A stretch of 64,000 nt of DNA from JAAYZX01 sp040770645. GTDB lineage: Bacteria; Actinomycetota; Thermoleophilia; RBG-16-64-13. Shown here piece by piece: positions 31,454-39,339 of this stretch (positions are counted from its first letter, which is position 1; each line of letters starts with the position of its first letter). The notes beneath the pieces are model-generated. The model did no database searches, was not told where the DNA came from, and saw nothing but the letters and a program-made list of their open reading frames with translations. The stretch spans positions 62,001 to 126,000 of the forward strand of contig JAXGIS010000002.1 in assembly GCA_040770645.1 (NCBI GenBank), in the 5' to 3' direction. The position numbers were made by a program, and so were the translations under genes.

Positions 31454-32680
31454 ATGCAACTGCATCCATTTGCTCTGGAACGTTATTTCGCGCGATACGA
31501 GTTCGCGGTCCGCCACCTGCTGTCGGCGTCCGATTGTGACGGACCCTCGCTCACGGAGTTGCTGGCGCTGGCGGACGATGAGGTGACTTCAGCGTGGCAG
31601 GCCCTGCGCTTGGGCTACACCGAATCGCAGGGCCTGCCGGCGCTGCGCGCCGAAGTGGCCGCCTGGTGCCTGCAGACGCTGGACAATCGCGCTCCCCGTA
31701 AAGCCGTCATCCACGACTCCGCGGGGCAGGGAGCCACAGTAGCGCCGCGATCACCCGCCCTACGGGCCGACGATGTACTCCTGTGCGCGCCGGAAGAAGG
31801 CATCCTGCTGATGATGCTGGCTTTGGTGGGCGCCCACGATCACGTGGTGAGCATCTTCCCCGGCTACCAGTCGCTGTATGACATCGCGCGCGGAAAGGGA
31901 GCCCGTGTCGACTTCTGGAGGCCGCGAGAGGAGGAAGGTTGGCGCTTCGCAGTTGAGGACCTCCAGAAACTGGTGCGTCCGGGTGTCACCAAGCTGGTGG
32001 TCTGCAACTTCCCGCACAACCCCACCGGCTATGTGCCACCGGCGGCCGATTTCGATCGCATCGTGCGCCTGGTTGAGGACGCCGGCGCTATTCTGTTCTC
32101 CGACGAGATGTACCTGGGCCTTGAGATGAGGGGAACCGAGGCTCTGCCCTGCGCCGCCACGCTCTCGGAAACAGCGGTGGCCCTAGGCGGCGTATCGAAG
32201 TCGTTGGGGCTCCCCGGACTACGCCTGGGATGGCTGGTGAGCCGAAATACCGCCGTCCTCTCCGCCTGCGCCACACTCAAAGACTACACCACCATCTGCT
32301 CGGCGGCTCCCAGCGAGCTCCTGGCTCTGGCCGCTCTGCGCGCGCGCCGAACCATCTTGGCGGAGAACCTGGCACGAGTCACGGACAACCTGCGCCTGCT
32401 TCAGGACTTCTGCGACCGCCACCCGGGGCTGCTGCAGGTGGCGCCGCCCCGCGGGGGTACGGTGTGTTTTCCTCGGCTACTCTCCCCTGCCGGCGCCTCA
32501 GACCTGTGCCGGGCGCTGGCCGAAGAGGCTGGAGTGCTGCTCCTCCCCTCCACCGTCTACGACTACGGCGACACGCACGTGCGTGTGGGCCTTGGGCGCA
32601 GAGCCTTCCCGGAGGCGTTGCAGGCTTTTGAGGCATTCATCCGCCGATATCCCGGCGCATACGGCGGGACGTCCGGGTGA
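31454..32680 (+). CDS. Class I/II PLP-dependent aminotransferase
   Basis: Fold-type I aminotransferase, 408 residues, with unknown amino-acid substrate. The start MQLHPFALERYFARYEFAVR is followed by a substrate-domain strand, VVCNFPHNPTGYVPPAADFD with the Asn contact, AGAILFSDEMYLGLEM with the PLP-binding Asp, and VSKSLGLPGLRLGWLVS with the Schiff-base Lys. The sequence resembles enzymes often annotated as capreomycidine-synthase-like, which does not prove that activity. The start lies right after TATAAT. The gene overlaps the YkoP-like gene by four bases (ATGA), so the two probably act together. Confidence 0.85.
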   Translation: MQLHPFALERYFARYEFAVRHLLSASDCDGPSLTELLALADDEVTSAWQALRLGYTESQGLPALRAEVAAWCLQTLDNRAPRKAVIHDSAGQGATVAPRSPALRADDVLLCAPEEGILLMMLALVGAHDHVVSIFPGYQSLYDIARGKGARVDFWRPREEEGWRFAVEDLQKLVRPGVTKLVVCNFPHNPTGYVPPAADFDRIVRLVEDAGAILFSDEMYLGLEMRGTEALPCAATLSETAVALGGVSKSLGLPGLRLGWLVSRNTAVLSACATLKDYTTICSAAPSELLALAALRARRTILAENLARVTDNLRLLQDFCDRHPGLLQVAPPRGGTVCFPRLLSPAGASDLCRALAEEAGVLLLPSTVYDYGDTHVRVGLGRRAFPEALQAFEAFIRRYPGAYGGTSG

Positions 32681-33363
32681 ATGCCGTGCACAAGGCACAA
32701 CGCAACCGCGGACTTCCCGGCCGCGGGGTGCCGTCCATCCGTGCGCCACACCGCTGGCGCCGGCCGATTGCGGCCTTGGACGGCTTCCTGCGCCGGCGCA
32801 TGGGGGTATTCGACATCTCCACCGACCCTGCGGCCATTCTGCGGCTGCAACTTGCGCACGCCCGCACCCGCCTCGTCGGCGCCGACGGCACCGTGGTGGA
32901 GCGGGGGGAGCCTCTGGGGCGGCTGCACTTCGTGAACGAGAACCTGCCGTCGTTGCCGGCGGAGGGCCCCACCATGTCCTGGGCGTTGCGGTTCGGAAGG
33001 GCTCTGCAGGCCTCGCTGCGCACGCTCGCCTCCTACCTGCACGCCCACCCGGAGCTAGACAACATCAAGTTGTTCCAGGGCGAGTTCGGCTTCGTCACCG
33101 CCGAAAACGCCGAGCGTACCGTCGTTCTGGCCGAACGCTTCGGTTTCGAATTCACTTACGGCCGGGCGCCCGGCCTCCGCTTCTGGCAGGCGGGCTTCTG
33201 GGAGAACTTGGGAACTTGGCTCATGCTCAAGGCGTTCAACACCGCCAGCCTGGAGACCAAATCCTTCACCCGGTTGGTACGCGCCCAGGTGTTGATGACC
33301 CGCGCCACGCTGATGAAGCGGTACGGCCCGGAGGCCGACGCCGCAGCTCAGCCGCGGCCGTAA
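32677..33363 (+). CDS. YkoP-like domain protein
   Basis: Protein of 228 residues resembling the YkoP-like domain found alone or fused to polysaccharide deacetylases. Supporting segments are LDGFLRRRMGVFDISTDPAA, GADGTVVERGEPLGRLHFVN, the ENLPSLPAEGPTMSWALRFG block, and the LRTLASYLHAHPEL helix. The C-terminus is helical (FWQAGFWENLGTWLMLKAFN). No catalytic motif is evident. The first 35 residues are Arg-rich and may not be translated. Its coupled neighbour is the aminotransferase; its 3' end overlaps that of the flavin reductase gene. Confidence 0.6.
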   Translation: MNAVHKAQRNRGLPGRGVPSIRAPHRWRRPIAALDGFLRRRMGVFDISTDPAAILRLQLAHARTRLVGADGTVVERGEPLGRLHFVNENLPSLPAEGPTMSWALRFGRALQASLRTLASYLHAHPELDNIKLFQGEFGFVTAENAERTVVLAERFGFEFTYGRAPGLRFWQAGFWENLGTWLMLKAFNTASLETKSFTRLVRAQVLMTRATLMKRYGPEADAAAQPRP

Positions 33364-33926
33364 GCCTCCCGGCCGATGACGAAGCCCTTGCCCAACTGCT
33401 CCCCAAAGGCGTAATAAGCGCTGGCCGCCGGCGCGTAGATGCAGGCACGCACCTTCCCGGGGTCGAGATTGCCGCGCTCATCGCGACAATCGTCGTCGAC
33501 TTTGACATCGAGCACCTCTCCCACGAAGAGCGTGTGGAGGCCTATCTCCAACGTATCGCGCAAGGCGCATTCCACCACCAGCGGAAACTCACCCACGTAC
33601 GGAGCATCCACCACCTCGCTGCGCACGGGGGTCAGTCCCGTCACGGCGAACTTGTCGGTGTCCCGCCCCGAGGCGATGCCGAAGAAGTCCGCCTCGCGCA
33701 CGAACAACTGCGAAGGGATGCTTATGGTGAAAGCACGTCGCGCGAGAAGGTTGCCGTAGGTATAAGTAGCCTTCCGCAACGATACCGACACACACGGCGG
33801 AACCGAACAACAGATGCCACCCCACGCCGCCGTCATAACGTTGGGTCTGCCGAGTTCGTCATACGTGCCCACCACCAGGGTGGGCGTGGGAAGCAGAATG
33901 GTGGTGGCTCCCAAAGATACCTTCAT
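33348..33926 (-). CDS. Flavin reductase-like, FMN-binding split barrel
   Basis: FMN-binding protein of the flavoredoxin/flavin-reductase family, 192 residues. The start MKVSLGATTILLPTPTLVVG, the core NVMTAAWGGICCSVPPCVSV, SIPSQLFVREADFFGIASGR and VECALRDTLEIGLHTLFVGE, and the end PAASAYYAFGEQLGKGF are characteristic. It probably transfers electrons between NAD(P)H-linked partners; the partner is unknown. The ATG at 33926 was chosen by homology. It follows the ThyA-like gene on the same strand after a reverse gap of 109 bases. Confidence 0.85.
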   Translation of the reverse strand: MKVSLGATTILLPTPTLVVGTYDELGRPNVMTAAWGGICCSVPPCVSVSLRKATYTYGNLLARRAFTISIPSQLFVREADFFGIASGRDTDKFAVTGLTPVRSEVVDAPYVGEFPLVVECALRDTLEIGLHTLFVGEVLDVKVDDDCRDERGNLDPGKVRACIYAPAASAYYAFGEQLGKGFVIGREAYGRG

Positions 33927-34035
33927 GCTGACTCCTCCCCGGCGGTCCCGGCCGGTGGTCCTCATCCACTACCCACCGGTCATTCGAACCGCGTCTCCCC
34001 CAGTTGTCTCCTCGCCCTCTGCCGTATTTCCCGGA

Positions 34036-34728
34036 TTACCCACCCGGCTGGAGGCCCAATCGTTGTTCCACCAGTTCCAGTTGGTAGGAGTAGATGTGCG
34101 CGCCCGACGAGAAGGCGTTGAGCGTGCCGGTCTCGTATCCCGTCTCCAACGCAATGAACTCATTGAGCAGCTGCATGCCGCCCAGGTTCTCAGGCAGCCC
34201 CGCAAATACATCCCAGCTTCGCCAGTACGTGTATAGGTGCAGGCGATCGTTGTGGCACACCCAGTGCAGGCATCGCAGGCAGGGGGGAAACTCATAAATC
34301 TTGGGAGTGCCTCCCACCGGGTCCCCTTCCACGAAGGGCTGCCCCACATTGATCACCGCGTGATTGGTATACGGGGTCTCACTGAGGAGCTCCACCACAC
34401 GCGGCAGGTGCGGCACAATGAACTGCGCGTAGTTGTAGTCCTCGTTGGGCGCGGGCACGGGGTTCATCAACTGCTCGGCGAAGTACTTCTCTATATTCTC
34501 GTTGGTGGTGGGGGGGTTCATGCCCTCCGGCACCATTGGGGCAAGAGGCCGCGTCTCCGGGTACTCCACGCACAGGGTGAGCGACGCCAGTTGTCGGCGC
34601 GCCCCACCGCCCTCGAAGCTACCCCGCTGTATTTCATACCAGTAGGCAAGGTCATCGTCGAGAGTGGCCTGGATAACGCGGAACCACGCCTCGTCGAGGT
34701 TCTTGGCTTCTATCAGCGTGGGTCGCAT
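34036..34728 (-). CDS. thyA: Thymidylate synthase-like protein, archaeal-type ThyA
   Basis: Homologue of thymidylate synthase/dCMP hydroxymethylase, 230 residues, shorter than the usual bacterial ThyA of about 264. Key features are the nucleophile region FPPCLRCLHWVCHNDRLHLY with the P-C motif, YWRSWDVFAGLPENLGG (family RS-x-D and G-x-P-x-N), and FSSGAHIYSYQLELVE (family H-x-Y). The N-terminal RRQLASLTLCVEYP and EDYNYAQFIVPHL also fit. Canonical ThyA would convert dUMP to dTMP. The ATG at 34728 begins the homology (MRPTLIEAKNLDEAW). It lies four bases after the Mut7-C gene. Confidence 0.8.
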   Translation of the reverse strand: MRPTLIEAKNLDEAWFRVIQATLDDDLAYWYEIQRGSFEGGGARRQLASLTLCVEYPETRPLAPMVPEGMNPPTTNENIEKYFAEQLMNPVPAPNEDYNYAQFIVPHLPRVVELLSETPYTNHAVINVGQPFVEGDPVGGTPKIYEFPPCLRCLHWVCHNDRLHLYTYWRSWDVFAGLPENLGGMQLLNEFIALETGYETGTLNAFSSGAHIYSYQLELVEQRLGLQPGG

Positions 34729-34732
34729 GGGC

Positions 34733-35548
34733 TCACTTCCCCTGATCGTCGGTCGCTTCCGGGCACACGGAGATATCCGGCGGCTCGTAGGATACCAACG
34801 CGGCCGATGCAGCAGGGCAAGTTCCTTCCATGGCCTCAGCCACGGGCCCGCGCAGCAGGGCCTCGTAGTGGGAGCCCCGCCAGTAGACACGCCCACATCC
34901 TGCACAACTCCAGAACGCGGAGAACGAGGCCGCCACGCGGGGTGGCACCCGTCCTCCCACCGACGCCACCGGCAACGATTTCAGCGGTGGGTTGCAGCGT
35001 AGACACCGTGTGAACGGCCGCGCGTCGCGTTCCAGATGGAAGCGCCCCATCACCTCGCGCCGCTGGTGGCTTGGGTCGGTGGACCGCACGCAGTAACCCC
35101 GTTCCACCAGACTGCGCTTCAGCAACCCCCGATCTCGGGTGAGCAGGACGCGCCCTTCCGCGGCGCAGCGCAATGCCAGGACCGCATCTTGTGCATCCGG
35201 CTCATACCAGGTGTCAAAGCCGAGAAGCCGCAGGTACCGGGCCAAGCGGCCCAGGTGCCCGTCCACCACGAACTTGAGCCGCCGCAGGGAGGTGTCGCGC
35301 AGTCTGAGCAACGGCCGCACATCGAGCTCTTCGAAAACCGGAAACACCGCAACCCGCTCTCCTCCATGCAGGCGATGGCCCCAACCCACGGTCTCGCCGT
35401 CCACCAGCACCAGTTCAATCTCCGTATGCGGCGGTCCCAACGACTCGATCACGTCTTTGACTGAGGGTGTGCCCCAGAAGAAGTGCAGAAACGATCGCCC
35501 CCGGCGATGTAACGGCAGGAAATCGTTGAGCTCCGCATAGAATCGCAT
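34733..35548 (-). CDS. Mut7-C RNase domain protein with N-terminal ubiquitin-like domain
   Basis: Two-domain protein. The N-terminus (MRFYAELNDFLPLHRRGRSF, TPSVKDVIESLGPPHTEIEL) matches the Mut7-C ubiquitin-like (MoaD/ThiS-fold) domain. The C-terminal PIN-like nuclease shows KFVVDGHLGRLARYLRLLGF, DTWYEPDAQDAVLAL and RVLLTRDRGLLKRSLVERGY. A zinc ribbon follows with cysteines in FTRCLRCNPPL and WSCAGCGRVYWRGSHYE. The family is thought to degrade RNA; the target is unknown. Length about 271 residues. Confidence 0.88.
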   Translation of the reverse strand: MRFYAELNDFLPLHRRGRSFLHFFWGTPSVKDVIESLGPPHTEIELVLVDGETVGWGHRLHGGERVAVFPVFEELDVRPLLRLRDTSLRRLKFVVDGHLGRLARYLRLLGFDTWYEPDAQDAVLALRCAAEGRVLLTRDRGLLKRSLVERGYCVRSTDPSHQRREVMGRFHLERDARPFTRCLRCNPPLKSLPVASVGGRVPPRVAASFSAFWSCAGCGRVYWRGSHYEALLRGPVAEAMEGTCPAASAALVSYEPPDISVCPEATDDQGK

Positions 35549-35836
35549 CTCAACTTCCGGCACCACAGCCTCCCCGCCACCACACACCCGGCTTCCATGG
35601 ACATACCCGCCGGCCCTCCACCAGAAGCACGGGGACGGCGACTTCAGCGCATTTCACTCCCTCACTACCCCGTTCCGCACAACATTTGAACGCCCGTGGG
35701 CTGTGGCCACGGGCACCGAGCCACACCGCCCGCGACCGTGGGCAGGGGATCGGCGCCCTGCCCATCCGGCACATGCGGGTGCTCGATGGTACGCTTGGTG
35801 TCATATCGCTGGAGATACAGCAGGGAGCACACCGAC

Positions 35837-36592
35837 ATGCCGTACTTCACCCATGAGGGCCATCGCCTGCACTACCGCGAGCAAGGGAGCGGGAGGCCCC
35901 TGCTCATCCTGCCCGGTGACACCTCCTCGGCCGCCCACCACTCGGGAGAACTGGCCCACTTTGGGGATCGCTACCATTCTGTGAGCCTGGATTTTCGCGG
36001 CACAGGCCGGTCGGATCGTATCGAGACCTGGCCCGCCGATTGGTGGGAGATCTGCGTGGAGGACACGCGGCGGCGTTGGTTCGCCACCTGGGCGAAGGGC
36101 CCGCCATACTCGTTGGCCAAAGCGCAGGAGCCGCCATCTCGCTGATGCTCGCCATACGCCACCCCGATCTTGTGCGGGCGGCTATCTCCCGAGGCCCAAG
36201 TGGAGTACCTGCCCGATTGGTGGCTCGAGAGATGGTGGCACGGCGGCGTGGTACCGTCGCCTTCCGCCAAGCTGTTCTGGCAGGTGGCGCACGGGAAGAC
36301 TGGCCACAGGTGGTGGCGGAAGACGACGCGGCCAAGGCGGGCGCGCGCCGACGCCGGTGGGATCGACTGGTTCCATGGGCGACTGGCCGAAATCAAGTGC
36401 CTGGTATTGCTGATGGGCAGCCTGGCGGATGACCTGATGCCCAACCTGCCGGCGCAGATCATCGCCGTGGCCCGCCAGATACCAGAATGCAGCGTCTACT
36501 TCTGCGCCACCGGAGCCCACGCCCTCATGTGGACACGCCCCGAGCACTTCCGTCGCGCTGCCGACTGCTTCTTGGCCGCCCTCCCTTCGTGA
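35837..36592 (+). CDS. Alpha/beta hydrolase (frameshifted)
   Basis: Alpha/beta-hydrolase-fold enzyme of unknown substrate. The start MPYFTHEGHRLHYREQGSGR is followed by PLLILPGDTSSAAHHSGELA, SVSLDFRGTGRSDRIETWPA and the nucleophile elbow AILVGQSAGAAISLMLAIRH. The last Asp/His region is ADDLMPNLPAQIIAVARQIP and FCATGAHALMWTRPEHFRRA. The frame changes near 36,070 and 36,180. The ATG at 35837 follows CAGGGAGCAC, a fair ribosome site. Confidence 0.82.
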
Positions 36593-36640
36593 GGGAGGAC
36601 GCCGGGCGGCCGGCACGGCGTTGCTGGGCAACCTCGCCTG

Positions 36641-37456
36641 CTACCGGGCGAACCTCACTCCACCCAACAGCATGCAGGCGGCTTCCAGCACGCCGCCGGC
36701 AATAGCCAGGGCCTTGTCGGAGACGGTGAAGCAGTGCGCCACTTCAGCGCGTGGATCCACGTCGCCCATCTTGAACCCCGGCGTGACCTCGAGGCCCGAC
36801 CGCAGCAGCCCCCGCAACACACCGTCCAAGGTGGAAGCGAGCGGGAGGTCGCCCACATATCCGACCACCTCCCCTCTGGCCACCTGATCGCCGATCTGCG
36901 CCGTGGCGCGGAACACACCCGCCACCGGCGCCCGCAACACGCGTTCGGCCCCCTTGCCCCCAATCTCACCCGGAACCCCGGTATTGGGCAACGCCTCTCC
37001 CTCCCAGATCACACGACCCAGTGTATGTCCGCGCATGGTCTCCACCACAGCGTGGCAATCGCGACCGGCTACAAAACCCGGCCCCAGAGCCACCACGGCA
37101 GGAGCTTGATCCTTGGCTGTGCCCAGATTGCGCTTGGCGATGATGGCGTCCACCAATAGATCGGGCTGCAGCCACTCACGGCACGAAGTTTCGGGATCTA
37201 CCAGCACCGGGAGCCTGCGCGAAGCGAGGACGTCTTCCACCTCGGCTTGATCCTCTGCCAGCACCGCCTCCACCCCTTCCACGGTGGCGCTGCCGTCGTA
37301 GACGGCTTCCGCGAAGGCCACGGAGCGCCGTACCGGCGTGGGCCTGTCAATCTCGGTCATCACTACCTGGAACCCGACTCGGTGGAGACGCAGAGCCACC
37401 CCCGAGGCCAAATCCCCGGCACCTTTGACAAGTGCCAACGGCTTGTTACGGCTCAC
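36641..37456 (-). CDS. yqeB: Selenium-dependent molybdenum hydroxylase accessory protein YqeB
   Basis: Accessory protein of the EF2563/YqeB family, found with selenium-dependent molybdenum hydroxylases. The Rossmann start ALVKGAGDLASGVALRLHRV is followed by VVMTEIDRPTPVRRSVAFAE, then a C-terminal part with VVALGPGFVAGRDCHAVVET, GKGAERVLRAPVAGVFRATA and MGDVDPRAEVAHCFTVSDK. I chose the GTG at 37456 because GGGGAGG lies nine bases before it. Length is 271 residues. It follows xdhC after 19 bases, so the two form an operon. Confidence 0.88.
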   Translation of the reverse strand: MSRNKPLALVKGAGDLASGVALRLHRVGFQVVMTEIDRPTPVRRSVAFAEAVYDGSATVEGVEAVLAEDQAEVEDVLASRRLPVLVDPETSCREWLQPDLLVDAIIAKRNLGTAKDQAPAVVALGPGFVAGRDCHAVVETMRGHTLGRVIWEGEALPNTGVPGEIGGKGAERVLRAPVAGVFRATAQIGDQVARGEVVGYVGDLPLASTLDGVLRGLLRSGLEVTPGFKMGDVDPRAEVAHCFTVSDKALAIAGGVLEAACMLLGGVRFAR

Positions 37457-37475
37457 GTTCTCAACCTCCCCACGG

Positions 37476-38384
37476 TCAGGAGCAGCAGCGAGAACCGCCC
37501 GCGGCGCCCCCGGCGGCACTCGAGCCGGCGTCACTCCCAGTGTTTTGGCTGATGCCTGCAGGCGTCTTCTCCGCTTCACCCTCTGTGGCGAACTCCCGCG
37601 CCACCGGGTTGCGCCGGACACGGAACTGCCCCAGCCTGCCGTGACGCAGGGCGATGATCTCGGACAAGATGCTCACGGCTATCTCACCGGGCGTACCGCC
37701 TCCCAAATCAAGCCCGATAGGCGAGTGCACGCGGGCCACCCGCTCGGGATTGGCCCCTTCCGCCAGCAGTTGCTCCAGAACCACGCGCACCTTGTTCTGG
37801 CTCCCGATCATGCCGATGTAGGCCACATCGGCCGAGAGCACTGCCTCGAGCGTATCCTTGTCGTGCAGGTGGCCGTGAGTGACGATCACCACGTACGAGT
37901 TACGATCTAGAGCCACAAGTTCCGGCAGGTTGGCGGGATGGCCGCAGATGACCTGGTCGGCGGACGGCAGGTTCACATAATCGGCGTATTCGGGACGATT
38001 GTCGACCACGATCACGTTGAAGTCGAGCAGTTTGGCCATGGGAGTCAGCTTCTGAGCGATATGCCCGGCGCCGGCCACCACCAGCGTCTGCGCGGCCTTG
38101 TTGACCTCCAAGAACACCGTGGTCTCCCCGCCGCACTCCATGCCCAACGCGTGCTCGCCCGAAGTGCGCAGTTCGTACTTGACCGTACGCGATATACCGC
38201 GTTTCAGAGCTTCGAGGGCGTCTTCCACCACCTGAAGCTCCACTTTTCCTCCCCCCACCGTATCGATGGTGGAGCCGTCCTCCAACACGATCATCTTGGC
38301 GCCGGCCTTGCGCGGCGTGGACCCGAAGGACTCCACCACCGTGGCCAGAACGAACGCCTTCCCGTCTGCGGCCAACTCGGCCAT
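37476..38384 (-). CDS. xdhC: XdhC/CoxI family molybdenum-hydroxylase maturation factor
   Basis: Binds and inserts the modified molybdenum cofactor into xanthine-dehydrogenase-family enzymes. The N-terminal XdhC/CoxI domain shows FVLATVVESFGSTPRKAGAK and DTVGGGKVELQVVEDALEAL. The Rossmann domain shows TLVVAGAGHIAQKLTPMAKL, VVDNRPEYADYVNLPSA, YIGMIGSQNKVRVVLEQL and IGLDLGGGTPGEIAVSILSE. The C-terminus after RRNPVAREFAT is an extra Gly/Ala/Ser tail ending in RCCS. ATG 38384 follows AGGAG by 11 bases. Length is 302 residues. It lies behind the FadR-type regulator gene. Confidence 0.92.
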   Translation of the reverse strand: MAELAADGKAFVLATVVESFGSTPRKAGAKMIVLEDGSTIDTVGGGKVELQVVEDALEALKRGISRTVKYELRTSGEHALGMECGGETTVFLEVNKAAQTLVVAGAGHIAQKLTPMAKLLDFNVIVVDNRPEYADYVNLPSADQVICGHPANLPELVALDRNSYVVIVTHGHLHDKDTLEAVLSADVAYIGMIGSQNKVRVVLEQLLAEGANPERVARVHSPIGLDLGGGTPGEIAVSILSEIIALRHGRLGQFRVRRNPVAREFATEGEAEKTPAGISQNTGSDAGSSAAGGAAGGSRCCS

Positions 38385-38406
38385 CTTTTGTACAACTCCT
38401 GTGAAG

Positions 38407-39204
38407 TCACCCGGCCACCTCCTGACCATCCTGAGACTGCAACGGCACCCTAAGGTGTCTGCGTACACGTCGCGCGGCCTCAGCCGCGTCTTTCTCACGC
38501 ACCGCATCCACGATGTGCGCGTGGCTGTAGGTCACATGATCGGGATCACGAGCCTCCCGGCTCCCGGCCGCCCGCATCTGGGCCGCCTGCGCGGCCACAG
38601 CTTCTTCCAATGCGCGGCGCAACAGCGCCAACACTCGGTTGCCGGCGCAGTCGGCCAGGACGTCGTGGAAGTGCGTATCAGCCGAACCGGGATCAGAGAG
38701 GGTGCTGGTGGCCCGCGCCGCTTCTTCGCAACGCCGGATCTGCTCGGGGCTTGCGGAGCGGGCCGCACGAGCGGCAATGAGAGCCTCCACGTCGGCCAGA
38801 GCCTCCAACAATTCCGCATACTCGGCCCTTCTCAACCTGGCGCTCCAAGTCAGAGCCTGGGCCACCACCCCGGCTTCACGAGGATTGAAGAACACCCCGC
38901 CACCCACGCCGACGCGCTGCTCCACGACACCTGCCGCCTCCAAGAGGCGCACGGCTTCGCGCATGGTCGATTCCGATACCACCCACTCGCCGGCCAGCCC
39001 GGCCCGATCCCCCAGCCGCTCCCCGGGCTCGATACCGGTTTCCGCCAACCACTCTCCCATTTCCCGAGCCAGATCCGCAGCTTTCACCATCCGCTTGGGT
39101 GCAGGCTTGGGCGGCGTCGCCAACGGCTCCGCATCGGCGCAGCCTGGAGACAGCGGCATCGGCCTCAATACCGCCTTCGTCTCCGGGTCTCCAGTCTGAG
39201 CCAC
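38407..39204 (-). CDS. GntR-family regulator, FadR subfamily
   Basis: DNA-binding repressor or activator with a small-molecule sensor. The winged helix reads GDRAGLAGEWVVSESTMREA and VRLLEAAGVVEQRVGVGGGV. The C-terminal FCD domain reads DVEALIAARAARSASPEQIR, STLSDPGSADTHFHDVLADC and HVTYSHAHIVDAVREKDAAE, whose His/Asp residues usually bind a metal and the ligand. I chose the GTG at 39204 because GGGAAGG lies eight bases upstream and a promoter fits behind it. It is divergent from the FAH gene and likely regulates itself and that gene. Confidence 0.85.
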   Translation of the reverse strand: MAQTGDPETKAVLRPMPLSPGCADAEPLATPPKPAPKRMVKAADLAREMGEWLAETGIEPGERLGDRAGLAGEWVVSESTMREAVRLLEAAGVVEQRVGVGGGVFFNPREAGVVAQALTWSARLRRAEYAELLEALADVEALIAARAARSASPEQIRRCEEAARATSTLSDPGSADTHFHDVLADCAGNRVLALLRRALEEAVAAQAAQMRAAGSREARDPDHVTYSHAHIVDAVREKDAAEAARRVRRHLRVPLQSQDGQEVAG

Positions 39205-39249
39205 GCGCTGATATCCTTCCCTGAGTCCCACAGCGAACAGAGAGTTAAA

Positions 39250-39278
39250 AGTATATCTCTTTGGTTTTGCCGGACCAA
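39250..39278 (-). promoter_or_regulatory. Promoter of the FadR-type regulator with operator-like palindrome
   Basis: On the minus strand TTGGTC (39278-39273) and TATACT (39255-39250) are separated by 17 bases. The inverted repeat TTGGT-N8-ACCAA (39261-39278) overlaps the -35 and fits the TGGT...ACCA pattern of GntR/FadR operators, though its spacing is longer than usual. Autoregulation is inferred. Confidence 0.5.
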
Positions 39279-39339
39279 GCAATTGATGAAAGAGTGACTA
39301 TTTTGCCATCTCGTGAGAGCGGCATGGAAGGGGGTAGCC

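Noticed and set aside
35550..35804. 84-codon minus-strand frame upstream of the Mut7-C gene
   Set aside because: No homology, no ribosome site, and composition like noise; left unannotated.
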